DNA of 64,000 nt from Saccharicrinis sp965230625 (GTDB taxonomy: Bacteria; Bacteroidota; Bacteroidia; Bacteroidales; Marinilabiliaceae): the NCBI GenBank assembly GCA_965230625.1, contig CBDDLL010000001.1, positions 186,001-250,000 of the forward strand, in the 5' to 3' direction. The notes beneath the pieces were generated by a model, which was not told where the DNA came from, did not search any database, and saw nothing but the letters and a program-made list of their open reading frames with translations. Position 1 is the first letter of the stretch; the number at the start of each line of letters is the position of its first letter. Shown piece after piece: positions 1 through 8,629 of the stretch. A program made the translations under genes and the position numbers.

Positions 1-132
1 ATCAAAACTTCCTGGTGTATATTCACGATATAACATAAAACCAGAAAATCCAATACCAATCATAATAGGTAATATAATCCTACTTGGTCGTATACTTTTT
101 ACTATTTTGCCTGAATTATCTTGTGACTGCAT
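1..132 (-). CDS. Flippase-like (lysylphosphatidylglycerol synthase TM-domain) membrane protein, N-terminal fragment
   Basis: Only the first 44 codons lie in the window; the gene runs leftward off position 1. The ATG is at 132. The visible peptide has a short polar start, a basic stretch (KSIRPSR) and then a hydrophobic helix (residues about 19-33) followed by YREYTPGSF. This layout resembles the start of Bacteroidota flippase-like proteins related to the membrane domain of MprF/AglD, which act in lipid or lipid-linked sugar translocation. The call rests on the N-terminus only, so it is tentative. Confidence 0.5.
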   Translation of the reverse strand, partial: MQSQDNSGKIVKSIRPSRIILPIMIGIGFSGFMLYREYTPGSFD

Positions 133-673
133 TTTTTGAACTCTGAACTTAAAAGTAAATGTAAACAAATTATATTTACTTAAGTTTAAAATCAGGGTAT
201 AATCCCATCAATGGAAAGATAATTTGTCACTAACTTAAGTATTTAAAATAAAAAAAGGATAGATGCATTCATCTATCCTTTACCCTTAAAATCAGCTTTG
301 TTAACCAAATCTAAATCTATGAAAAAAAATCTACAATGCAAATGTAGCTGATTGTTTAGTGAACGCGTATAAAAAAAAGTTAAAGCGTGTTAATACTTAA
401 GCTAAAATGAATATTATACTTAAGTAAAAATGTCAACAATTAAAGTTGTCTAATCGACCAGTTCATGATTACATAACAATCCCAAGACTGAATAAAAGAC
501 CTTATGCAACTATTATCCTGCTCTTTACATTTAAATAAGTTCAAAAACACAAATTCTCTTTTAGGATTTACGGGTCTTTTTTTCTTATTTAATGATAATT
601 CCCTAATACCTAACTAATCTTTTCTTTATATAAACTTTTGACATTTGCACTAAACATATAATACAACTCAATC
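133..673. other. 541-bp intergenic region with two structured segments
   Basis: No convincing protein gene. It holds a perfect 12-bp inverted repeat at 254-281 that looks like a leftward intrinsic terminator. A leftward -7-like element CAAATGTA (reverse complement TACATTTG) lies at 339-346. A nested long-range pairing runs from 494 to 583 (AAAAGACC with GGTCTTTT, ATCCT with AGGAT) and ends in a T run. The remainder is AT-rich and should contain the promoter of the gene at 674. Confidence 0.5.
254..281 (-). terminator. Leftward intrinsic terminator without an obvious parent gene
   Basis: AAAGGATAGATG (254-265) and CATCTATCCTTT (270-281) pair perfectly with a 4-nt loop. The A run at 250-256 gives a U tract on the minus strand, whereas the plus strand has only a short T run. 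No minus-strand protein gene lies just upstream (to the right), so it may end a small RNA. Confidence 0.6.
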
Positions 674-2125
674 ATGAATTTAAAAACAATGACTTTAATA
701 GCAGTAATAAGCATATTTCTTATTTCTTGCGACAAAGATGATCACGACGAAAAAAGCAAAGTAGAGCTTGCAACCCATTCAAGCACTCCAAATTTTTTAA
801 AACTAAATGATGCTTTTAGCGATTTGGAGGTATATCCAATGCTTTCTTCTGAAGATCAACTTTCTGGTTCTCCTGATTTTATTTATGGCTCAATGGCTGA
901 TGGTGCTGGATTACTTAAAAATCCTGACAGAACATATTCCTTGATAAACAACATTGAAGCTGATTATGCTATTGCCAGAATAAAATTTGATGAAACATTT
1001 GCTCCTATTGAAGGTGAGCATATTCTTAATGCAACTGCTACAGCAGCAACAGCTCAATGTAGCGGTTCTTTAATTACTCCAAGTGAGCATGGTTTTGGAC
1101 CTCTATACATGTCTGGTGGAGAATGGGGAGGAAGCTCAAAAGGAGTATTCCTAACCGATCCATACAGAAGTATTGATAATGCTAGTATGCCAAAAATGCT
1201 TACAAAAATGGGACAATGGTCTACAGAGAATGCTGTAGCAATTGGTAAAAATGCTTATCCTGGAAAAACAGTAGTTTTTATTGGCGATGATCATTCTGAT
1301 AACTCTGTTCCATCAGGACAATTAGGAATGTATGTTGGTAACCACGCTGATCTTGAAGGAGGTAAACTTTATGGATTAAAAGTAACAAGTCCAGGTGTTG
1401 AATACGAAATTGACATGGAAGAAGGTAAAGAATATGACATTGAATTTGTAGAACTTACCGAAACTAACATTGATTTACTTGATGCTGAAGCTAAGAGTAA
1501 AAAAGTAATGGGTTTTTCAAGGCTTGAAGATATTGATTGGCGAAGAGGTTCTGCAAAAAGCAATCGCGAAATTTATTTTTGCGTTACTGGAAGAAAAAAA
1601 GATGATTTAGTTGGAAAAGGTACTTTGTATGGAAGAGTATATAAAGTAGTACTTAATGACAATGATCCGACTAAAGCTGGGAAAATCACATGCGTTCTTG
1701 ATGGTGACAAAACAGATGGTAAGGCAAAAGAATTTCATAGCCCTGATAATATTTGTGTAACTGAAAACTACGCTTACATACAAGAAGATCCTAATGGTTA
1801 TTTTGACAATGATAACAAAAAGCACTTCGCTCGTTTATACCAATATAACCTTAAGACTGGTATGTTAAAAGTAGTATTAGAATGTGACCAGGAAAAAGCT
1901 GCTAACTTGGGGTATGGATCGACAAACAAAACTTGGGAAATCACTGGTATGATTGACGTATCTGATGTTTTAAAAGTTAAGAATACTTTTATGCTAATGA
2001 CTCAAAACCATGGATGGGAAAAAGCCGATGGAACTCCTTTTACAGATCCTAAAGCAAATAGTGATGTTGCCAATAGTAGAAAAGAAGGTAGCATGCTTTA
2101 TGTAATTAAAGGACTTGAGCGTTAA
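674..2125 (+). CDS. PhoX/DUF839-like lipoprotein
   Basis: A 483-residue exported protein. Residues 1-19 form a lipoprotein signal (hydrophobic stretch ending in LISC, lipidated Cys at 19). The body carries PhoX-family features: a Gly-rich stretch around GPLYMSGGEWGG, then GDDHSDNS, and later FHSPDNICV followed by YIQEDPNGYF, the usual metal-site region of the DUF839 beta-propeller. PhoX enzymes are calcium/iron-dependent alkaline phosphatases, but some DUF839 proteins have no proven phosphatase activity, so the substrate is inferred. It precedes a cytochrome c peroxidase and is separated from it by a strong terminator. Confidence 0.65.
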   Translation: MNLKTMTLIAVISIFLISCDKDDHDEKSKVELATHSSTPNFLKLNDAFSDLEVYPMLSSEDQLSGSPDFIYGSMADGAGLLKNPDRTYSLINNIEADYAIARIKFDETFAPIEGEHILNATATAATAQCSGSLITPSEHGFGPLYMSGGEWGGSSKGVFLTDPYRSIDNASMPKMLTKMGQWSTENAVAIGKNAYPGKTVVFIGDDHSDNSVPSGQLGMYVGNHADLEGGKLYGLKVTSPGVEYEIDMEEGKEYDIEFVELTETNIDLLDAEAKSKKVMGFSRLEDIDWRRGSAKSNREIYFCVTGRKKDDLVGKGTLYGRVYKVVLNDNDPTKAGKITCVLDGDKTDGKAKEFHSPDNICVTENYAYIQEDPNGYFDNDNKKHFARLYQYNLKTGMLKVVLECDQEKAANLGYGSTNKTWEITGMIDVSDVLKVKNTFMLMTQNHGWEKADGTPFTDPKANSDVANSRKEGSMLYVIKGLER

Positions 2126-2165
2126 AAGAACGTTTTTAATTAACTAATATATCATTGTTTACCCT

Positions 2166-2206
2166 TCCTGCTTTATGCAAATTGCATAAAGCAGGATTTT
2201 TATTTT
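2166..2206 (+). terminator. Strong intrinsic terminator 10 bp before the next start codon
   Basis: TCCTGCTTTATGC (2166-2178) pairs perfectly with GCATAAAGCAGGA (2184-2196), a 13-bp stem with a 5-nt loop, followed by a T-rich tail. It ends the PhoX-like gene but sits directly in front of the ATG at 2216, which leaves almost no room for a separate promoter. Confidence 0.85.
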
Positions 2207-2215
2207 ACCTGCGCC

Positions 2216-3976
2216 ATGACTAAACAAACAATTATTATAATATTATTTTCCCTGATAGCTTTTAGGTGTACACATACAAAAAAACCAGATGGAGTTAATA
2301 AATTACAGCACTTATACATTGCTCACATTAATAAAGCCATAAGTCATCTAGACAGTTTAAATTCTTCGAAATCATCTTTAAAGATGAAACAACACTATTT
2401 GACATCCAGAAAGGCATTTAAAAAAGCTGAACCTATTTTATCCTTTGCTGATAAAGAAAACTACATGTTCTTGAATCAGTCTCCTTTTTTAAAAATACAC
2501 GAAGAAGATGCAACAGATATAAAAATAATGGAAGCTTCTGGTTACCAAGTTTTGGAAGAGTTAATTTTTGCAGACTCAGTAAACATTAAGGAGATAAAAA
2601 GACATACAAGTTTAACTTTAAATAGACTTAAACTTTTAAAAAGCTATTCTACTGTTATTAATTATAAACCTTATCATATCATATTTATGCTAAAGCAATC
2701 CGTTTTGCAAATTGCTTTAGCTGGAATAACAGGTTTTGACTCCCCTGTGTTAGGAAACTCTCTTCAAGAAAGCAGTTACGTTTATACTTCACATATTGAT
2801 TATCTCAACTGTTTTATCGAAGAGTTTACAGATAAAAGTTTACTTAATGAATATATTCAAGAGGTAAAAAATTCTATACAATTCTTAAACAAGGATTTTG
2901 ATGATTTTGACAGATATACATTTATAAAAAAACATACTCATAACCAGTTAAAATTACTTAATAGCATTGCTAATGATTGGAATGTTGAATATCCATTTAC
3001 TTTAGCTATAAATAATAACGTAGAATCTCTTTTCTCTGATTCTACTTTTAACCTTGACTTTTTTTCTGATTATCATCATTCTTTTAGTATTGAAAAAGCA
3101 AAGTTAGGAGAAAGGCTATTTTACGACAACAGCTTATCAAGTAATGGAAAATTTAGCTGTGTTACTTGTCACTTACCTGATCTTGCATTCACCGATGGCC
3201 TAAAAAAATCAAAAGGACAAACCAGAAATAGTCCTACTTTAACTTACGCCGCATATCAGCAAGCATATTTCCATGATGGCCGAGCAGGTAGCCTTGAAGG
3301 TCAAATTGTAGCAGTTGTTAATAATAAAACTGAGTTTCACTCAAACCTTGAAATATTGAGAAAATCAGTTGGAAAAAATGCTGATTATAAAAAAGAATTT
3401 CAAAGAATGTATAAAGATGGCGTGACCGATTTCAATATTAGGAATGCAATAGCTGATTATATACGAACACTAGCTCCATTCAATTCAAAATTTGATAAGA
3501 ATATTAATAATATTGAAAATAATTTAACCCAATCAGAAATCAATGGATTTAACCTTTTTACAGGAAAAGCTCAGTGTGCTACTTGTCACTTTGCTCCGTT
3601 ATTTAATGGCACTTTACCTCCCTATTTTACTGTATCAGAACTAGAAATGATAGGCACACCAATTAATAAAGATACTTTAAATGCAAAAATAGATGATGAC
3701 TTGGGAAGATATCACCTCTTCAATGTTGAGGAGAGAAAACACTTCTTTAAAACACCTACAATCCGGAACATTGCTAAAACAGCACCATATATGCACAATG
3801 GAGTTTACGAAACATTAGAAGAAGTAATGGATTTTTATAACAAAGGTGGAGGTCATGGTTTAGGCATTAACATTAAATCACAAACATTACCTACAGAACC
3901 ATTAAACTTGACAGAAGACGAGATTTCAGACTTGATTAATTTTATGCATACACTGAGTGACGACAATAACTATTGA
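2216..3976 (+). CDS. Di-haem cytochrome c peroxidase with imelysin-like N-terminal domain
   Basis: A 586-residue exported protein. The C-terminal half (from about 290) is a CcpA/MauG-type peroxidase with two c-type haem motifs, CVTCH (about 315) and CATCH (about 457), plus GQTRNSPTL, FHDGRAG and the terminal TPTIRNI..APYMHNG segment expected of this family. Such enzymes reduce H2O2 or oxidise partners in the periplasm. Residues about 25-270 are helical with HYLTSRKAFKKAE and resemble the imelysin/EfeO-like part found in related Bacteroidota fusions (inference). The signal peptide ends FRC; Arg at -1 is unusual for a lipobox, so lipidation is uncertain. A strong terminator lies just upstream. 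Confidence 0.8.
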   Translation: MTKQTIIIILFSLIAFRCTHTKKPDGVNKLQHLYIAHINKAISHLDSLNSSKSSLKMKQHYLTSRKAFKKAEPILSFADKENYMFLNQSPFLKIHEEDATDIKIMEASGYQVLEELIFADSVNIKEIKRHTSLTLNRLKLLKSYSTVINYKPYHIIFMLKQSVLQIALAGITGFDSPVLGNSLQESSYVYTSHIDYLNCFIEEFTDKSLLNEYIQEVKNSIQFLNKDFDDFDRYTFIKKHTHNQLKLLNSIANDWNVEYPFTLAINNNVESLFSDSTFNLDFFSDYHHSFSIEKAKLGERLFYDNSLSSNGKFSCVTCHLPDLAFTDGLKKSKGQTRNSPTLTYAAYQQAYFHDGRAGSLEGQIVAVVNNKTEFHSNLEILRKSVGKNADYKKEFQRMYKDGVTDFNIRNAIADYIRTLAPFNSKFDKNINNIENNLTQSEINGFNLFTGKAQCATCHFAPLFNGTLPPYFTVSELEMIGTPINKDTLNAKIDDDLGRYHLFNVEERKHFFKTPTIRNIAKTAPYMHNGVYETLEEVMDFYNKGGGHGLGINIKSQTLPTEPLNLTEDEISDLINFMHTLSDDNNY

Positions 3977-3985
3977 TTAAAATAA

Positions 3986-4030
3986 AATACCCGAAGTGTA
4001 CTTTAAGTCACACCTCGGGTATTTTTTATT
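3986..4030. terminator. Bidirectional intrinsic terminator between convergent genes
   Basis: ATACCCGA..GTGT pairs with ACAC.TCGGGTAT around a short loop. There are T-rich runs on the right (4022-4027) and A-rich runs on the left (981-987 of the preceding kilobase), so it can stop both the peroxidase transcript and metG. Confidence 0.8.
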
Positions 4031-4070
4031 TTTTTTACTTGCTGTAATCAAATAACATAATTCATCTAAT

Positions 4071-6107
4071 CTATCTAACCATTGAGCCTGGTTTAATATC
4101 TTTTGAAGGTTGTACAAATACCAACTCTCCTGTTGCATCCTCGGCCATCAAAATCATGCCTTGAGATTCTATTCCTCTAATTTTTCGAGGAGCAAGGTTT
4201 ACTAATATACTTACTTGCTTACCTACTATTTCATCAGGATTATAAAATTCAGCTATACCAGAAACTACAGTTCGCTTATCTATTCCTGTATCTATTTCCA
4301 ATTTAAGAAGCTTCTTTGTTTTCGCTACTTTTTCCGCACTTAAAATAGTACCAATACGGATATCCATTTTTACAAATTCATCAAAACTCACATCTTCTTT
4401 AGCTGGTTCTGCTGTTTTGGCAGCCGCTTCATTTGCTGTTTTGGTAGCTTCCAGTTTTTCTAATTGTTTTTGAATGGTTTCATCTTCTATTTTTGCAAAT
4501 AAAAGTTCTGGTTTATTAATTTCATGCCCGTCAGCAAGTAAATCTGTTCTTCCTAAATCTTCCCAGTTTACACCAAATAAATTAAGCATGCCCTGCAATT
4601 TAACAGCGCTAAAAGGTAAAAATGGTTCCATCAAGACAGATAAGTTAGCTGTAATTTGTAAAGAAACATACATTATGGTTTTCACTCTTTCCTCATCTGT
4701 CTTAATCAACTTCCAAGGTTCTGTATCTGCCAGATATTTGTTTCCTAAACGTGCCAGATTCATCATTTCTTTCACTGCCTCTCGGAAACGGAAATTATCT
4801 AAACTAGTTTGAACTTTTTTAACAATCAAATCAATTTCGGCCAATGAATCCTTATCAAAATCTTCAACTACACTTCCCATTGATGGAGTTTTACCATCAT
4901 AGTACTTATGTGTTAGAACCATCGCTCTATTTACGAAATTACCAAGGATAGCTACTAACTCATTATTATTACGTGCCTGAAAATCCTTCCATGTAAAGTC
5001 ATTATCCTTTGTTTCCGGAGCATTTGCACAAAGTACATAACGCAATACATCTTGCTGATCTTTAAACTCTTCTAAATATTCATGTAACCAAACAGCCCAA
5101 TTACGCGATGTTGAAATTTTATCTCCTTCAAGGTTCAGGAATTCGTTAGCCGGCACATTCTCAGGAAGGTTATAAGTTCCCTCTGCTTTAAGCATAGATG
5201 GAAAGACAATGCAATGAAATACAATATTATCTTTTCCAATAAAGTGAAGCATTCTTGATTCTGGATCTTTCCAATACTTTTCCCACTCTGGCGTTAACTC
5301 TTTAGTAGCTGAAATATATCCAATTGGAGCATCAAACCACACATATAGTACCTTACCATCTGCTCCTTCTACCGGCACAGGAACTCCCCAGTCTAAATCT
5401 CGACTTACTGCACGAGGTTGTAATCCCTGATCAATCCACGATTTACACTGCCCATAAACATTGGCTTTCCATTCTTTATGATCTTCAAGTATCCATTTTT
5501 TTAGAAATGGCTCATGTTTATCTAGTGGTAAATACCAGTGCTTGGTTTTTTTAATCACCGGCACACTCCCCGAAATTACTGATACTGGATTTTTTAAGTC
5601 TGTTGCATTAAGCGAAGTACCGCAGCTTTCACACTGATCTCCATATGCTCCATCATTTCCACAATGCGGACAAGTACCTGTAATATATCTATCTGCTAAA
5701 AACTGTTTAGCTTCTTCATCATAATATTGATCAGACTCTTTTTCAAGAAACTCTCCTTTTTCATACAAAGTTTTAAAAAAATCTGAAGCAGTTTGATAAT
5801 GAGTTTCTGTTGTAGTTCGAGAATAAACATCAAAGGTAATTCCAAAATCGTTAAACGACTTTTTAATTATTTTATGATATCTATCTACAATATCCTGAGG
5901 CGTTACACCCTCATTTTTAGCCTTTAATGTAATAGGAACACCATGTTCATCACTACCCCCAATTAATAATACATCTTCACCCTTCATTCTTAAATATCTT
6001 ACATAAATATCTGCAGGAACATAAACCCCTGCTAAATGTCCGATATGAACAGGTCCGTTTGCATATGGTAATGCTGTTGTTACTAGTGTCCTCTTAAAAT
6101 TATCCAT
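4071..6107 (-). CDS. metG: Methionyl-tRNA synthetase
   Basis: A 678-residue class I synthetase that charges tRNA-Met. The HIGH motif is in GPVHIGHLAG (about residue 20). A zinc-knuckle segment with CPHC and CESC follows near 140-160, and the KMSKS equivalent is KISTS in GDKISTSRNW (about 335). After an Ala/Glu-rich linker near 560 comes a C-terminal OB-fold tRNA-binding domain (VKMDIRIGTI to the end), so this is the long dimeric form. A leftward -7 element CAAAGATA lies at 6190-6197, about 80 bp upstream. It converges with the peroxidase gene. Confidence 0.97.
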   Translation of the reverse strand: MDNFKRTLVTTALPYANGPVHIGHLAGVYVPADIYVRYLRMKGEDVLLIGGSDEHGVPITLKAKNEGVTPQDIVDRYHKIIKKSFNDFGITFDVYSRTTTETHYQTASDFFKTLYEKGEFLEKESDQYYDEEAKQFLADRYITGTCPHCGNDGAYGDQCESCGTSLNATDLKNPVSVISGSVPVIKKTKHWYLPLDKHEPFLKKWILEDHKEWKANVYGQCKSWIDQGLQPRAVSRDLDWGVPVPVEGADGKVLYVWFDAPIGYISATKELTPEWEKYWKDPESRMLHFIGKDNIVFHCIVFPSMLKAEGTYNLPENVPANEFLNLEGDKISTSRNWAVWLHEYLEEFKDQQDVLRYVLCANAPETKDNDFTWKDFQARNNNELVAILGNFVNRAMVLTHKYYDGKTPSMGSVVEDFDKDSLAEIDLIVKKVQTSLDNFRFREAVKEMMNLARLGNKYLADTEPWKLIKTDEERVKTIMYVSLQITANLSVLMEPFLPFSAVKLQGMLNLFGVNWEDLGRTDLLADGHEINKPELLFAKIEDETIQKQLEKLEATKTANEAAAKTAEPAKEDVSFDEFVKMDIRIGTILSAEKVAKTKKLLKLEIDTGIDKRTVVSGIAEFYNPDEIVGKQVSILVNLAPRKIRGIESQGMILMAEDATGELVFVQPSKDIKPGSMVR

Positions 6108-6244
6108 TTTTCAAAACCGCTTATTGCATGATAAAATAATATCCGCCCAACAAGCACGGATATATTCAATACTCTTTGTTAATTAAGAGCAAAGATAAGG
6201 AAAATGCATTTACTTTGTAATTTAGATTTACCAAAAGCAGAAAC

Positions 6245-7147
6245 ATGATTTACCCTCCTTCTTTAAAACATGGAGATACCATTGGAATTGTTGCTCCAGC
6301 AGGAAGAATAGATCCAAAAATAGTAGAAAAAGCTTGTCTTCGTTTAGAAGAATCAGGATTTAAAACCAAAGTAAGTCTTCATGTTAACCAGCATCACTAC
6401 AACTTTTCATCAACAGATGAAAATCGTTTACACGATCTACAGGTAATGATGGATGACAAAGAAATTAAAGCAATACTTTGCACACGAGGAGGATATGGAT
6501 CAATTCGCATCATAGACCAATTGGATTTTACAGAAATAAAAAAATACCCTAAGTGGCTTATTGGATTTAGTGATATTACAGTTTTACATTCTGCTTTTCA
6601 AAAAAATGGAATTGTATCAATCCATGGCCCTATGTGTAAAAGCTTTTTAAACTACACCGAAACATCATCTGATATAGATGTTCTTTTCTCTTTTTTAAGT
6701 GGAGAGTTGCCTCAATATATTGTTAATCCACATTCGTTTAATAAGGAGGGTGTTTCCAAAGGAGTACTTGTTGGTGGAAACCTATCATTAATCCAATCTT
6801 TAAGAGGAACTCCTTACGATTTTGATGCCGAAGGAAAAATACTTTTTATTGAGGATTTATCTGAATACTTATATCACTTAGACAGAATAATGAATAGTTT
6901 AAGGATAGGTGGAGTATTAGAGAAGCTATCAGGATTGGTAGTTGGTCAATTCACCGAGTTAAAAGACAACGAAACTCCTTTTGGGCAAACCATAGAAGAA
7001 ATAATTTATAGCAGTGTATCGTTTTATGATTATCCTGTAGCATTTAACTTTCCTTCTGGTCATATCGAAACCAATTATCCATTAATATTAGGATGCGAAA
7101 TGGAGTTGAAAGTTACTAAAAGTGAAGTTAGTTTAATGGCATTGTAA
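6245..7147 (+). CDS. LD-carboxypeptidase (peptidase S66)
   Basis: A 300-residue LdcA/MccF-family serine peptidase that trims the terminal D-Ala of murein tetrapeptides during cell-wall recycling. Visible family features are PPSLKHGDTIGIVAPAG at the start, CTRGGYGSIRI near 80, the nucleophile Ser in WLIGFSDIT near 110, and C-terminal GHIETNYPLILG containing the catalytic His. There is no signal peptide, consistent with a cytosolic enzyme. It begins a co-directional run with the yraN-like, MmcQ-like and DUF502 genes. Confidence 0.9.
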   Translation: MIYPPSLKHGDTIGIVAPAGRIDPKIVEKACLRLEESGFKTKVSLHVNQHHYNFSSTDENRLHDLQVMMDDKEIKAILCTRGGYGSIRIIDQLDFTEIKKYPKWLIGFSDITVLHSAFQKNGIVSIHGPMCKSFLNYTETSSDIDVLFSFLSGELPQYIVNPHSFNKEGVSKGVLVGGNLSLIQSLRGTPYDFDAEGKILFIEDLSEYLYHLDRIMNSLRIGGVLEKLSGLVVGQFTELKDNETPFGQTIEEIIYSSVSFYDYPVAFNFPSGHIETNYPLILGCEMELKVTKSEVSLMAL

Positions 7148-7220
7148 TTTTAAAATGTATTGCTTTTGCTCCAATATACTTTTATACTAGTTTTATAAAA
7201 CTCTATTATGAAATTAAAAT

Positions 7221-7586
7221 ATGGCAGAACATAACGAATTAGGTAAGGAAGGTGAACAAATTGCAGCTAATTATTTAGCTAAAAAGGGTTACGAAATACT
7301 TGAGCAAAATTGGCACTATAATCATAAAGAGATAGATTTGATTGCTAAAAAGGACGACTTGTTGATTATTGCAGAAATAAAAACCCGCTCAACCGAGGAG
7401 TGGGAACATCCACAAGAAGCCATAACTAGCTCAAAAATTCGTTTTCTTGTTGATGCAACTGAGGCATATATTATTGATAACGATTTAGATTTAGAGGTAA
7501 GATTCGATGTTATTTCAGTTATACCCGAAAAGAAAAATTGGAATATAGATCATATTGAAGAAGCTTTTTATCCTCCTGTAAACTAA
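7221..7586 (+). CDS. YraN family (UPF0102) endonuclease-like protein
   Basis: A 121-residue protein of the UPF0102 family, which has a Holliday-junction-resolvase-like restriction fold. Diagnostic residues are LGKEGEQIAANYL at the start, the NWHYNHKEIDLIAKKDD acidic metal site and the IAEIKTRS motif. The biological role is not firmly known; a nuclease role is inferred from the fold. It lies 9 bp before the MmcQ-like gene, so the two are probably co-transcribed. Confidence 0.9.
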   Translation: MAEHNELGKEGEQIAANYLAKKGYEILEQNWHYNHKEIDLIAKKDDLLIIAEIKTRSTEEWEHPQEAITSSKIRFLVDATEAYIIDNDLDLEVRFDVISVIPEKKNWNIDHIEEAFYPPVN

Positions 7587-7595
7587 TTAGAAGAT

Positions 7596-7949
7596 ATGAA
7601 TATTGAAGAAGTAAGAGATTATTGCTTGTCGAAAAAAGGAACCACTGAAGAATTTCCCTTTGATGAAGTAACTTTGGTGTTTAAAGTAATGGGAAAAATG
7701 TATGTTCTAGGAAATTTAGAAGGTGATTTGTCTATTAATTTAAAATGTGATCCTGAAAAAGCCATTTCTCTAAGGGAGGAATATGAAGCAATCAATCCAG
7801 GTTATCACATGAACAAAAGACACTGGAACACTGTAGAAATGGATGGTAGTTTAAAACCAGATTTTGTTAAAGAATTAATTGATCACTCGTATAATTTAGT
7901 TGTATCTAAACTTACCCGTAAACAAAAGGTAGATCTTGAAAACTTATAG
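7596..7949 (+). CDS. MmcQ/YjbR family protein
   Basis: A 117-residue small cytosolic protein with the family's CyaY-like DNA-binding fold. The pattern is MNIEEVRDYCLSKKGTTEEFPF near the start, then KVMGKMYVL, NLKCDPEKAISLREEY and GYHMNKRHWNTV. Its function is unknown in most bacteria. The tight spacing to the yraN-like gene upstream suggests one transcript. Confidence 0.88.
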   Translation: MNIEEVRDYCLSKKGTTEEFPFDEVTLVFKVMGKMYVLGNLEGDLSINLKCDPEKAISLREEYEAINPGYHMNKRHWNTVEMDGSLKPDFVKELIDHSYNLVVSKLTRKQKVDLENL

Positions 7950-7982
7950 TAGAACATTAGGGGTAATTTTTAATCTTGGATA

Positions 7983-8567
7983 ATGAAAAAATTAGTAAGG
8001 TACTTTTTACAGGGGTTGCTATATGTGGTACCATTAGCTGTAACAATTTATGTGATTGTATTTGCCATAGTTTGGTTAGATGGTCTTTTAATGGATCGAG
8101 AGTTTTTTAATAGAGGATTACTCGCTAAATATAATTTCCCAGGCGTAGGTTTAGCCTTAATATTAATATTGGTCACGCTAATTGGTTATATAGGTCAAAT
8201 ATTGATATCTACGCCTATCTCTGGTGTATATGATAAAATAATGAAAAAGGCTCCTTTAGTTAAAATGATATATACATCAGTAAAAGATTTGATGTCGGCT
8301 TTTGTTGGAGGAGAAAAAAAGTTTAACCAACCTGTGTTAGTAAAATTAGATAAAGCTGGTGTTTTGCATCGTTACGGTTTTATAACAACAACAAATCTTG
8401 AAGAGTTAGGAGCAGAAGATATGATAGGCGTTTACTTACCCAGTTCTTACGGAATGTTGGGCGAATTTTATGTTGTTCCAAAAAAACAAATAAAACTTGT
8501 TGAAGCTAATGCTGCTGAAGTAATGAAATTTATAGTATCTGGTGGAGTTTCAAAGGTAAAAAAGTGA
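7983..8567 (+). CDS. DUF502 family membrane protein
   Basis: A 194-residue inner-membrane protein with two transmembrane helices (about 10-30 and 55-77). A soluble C-terminal part contains APLVKMIYTSVKDLMSAF and PSSYGMLGEFYVVP, which is characteristic of DUF502. Its function is unknown, although homologues are widespread. It is the last gene of the co-directional group and is followed by a stem-loop that begins at its stop codon. Confidence 0.88.
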   Translation: MKKLVRYFLQGLLYVVPLAVTIYVIVFAIVWLDGLLMDREFFNRGLLAKYNFPGVGLALILILVTLIGYIGQILISTPISGVYDKIMKKAPLVKMIYTSVKDLMSAFVGGEKKFNQPVLVKLDKAGVLHRYGFITTTNLEELGAEDMIGVYLPSSYGMLGEFYVVPKKQIKLVEANAAEVMKFIVSGGVSKVKK

Positions 8568-8597
8568 AGCTGCACACTTAATGTGTTACAGCCTCAC
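8564..8597 (+). terminator. Stem-loop at the end of the DUF502 gene
   Basis: GTGA.GCTG..CACA and TGTG..CAGC.TCAC can fold into a segmented stem directly over the stop codon. There is no T run after it, so it may act as an RNA 3'-end structure rather than a classical intrinsic terminator. Confidence 0.4.
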
Positions 8598-8629
8598 TAT
8601 GTAAATGATATGTTGATGAATGGTTATTG

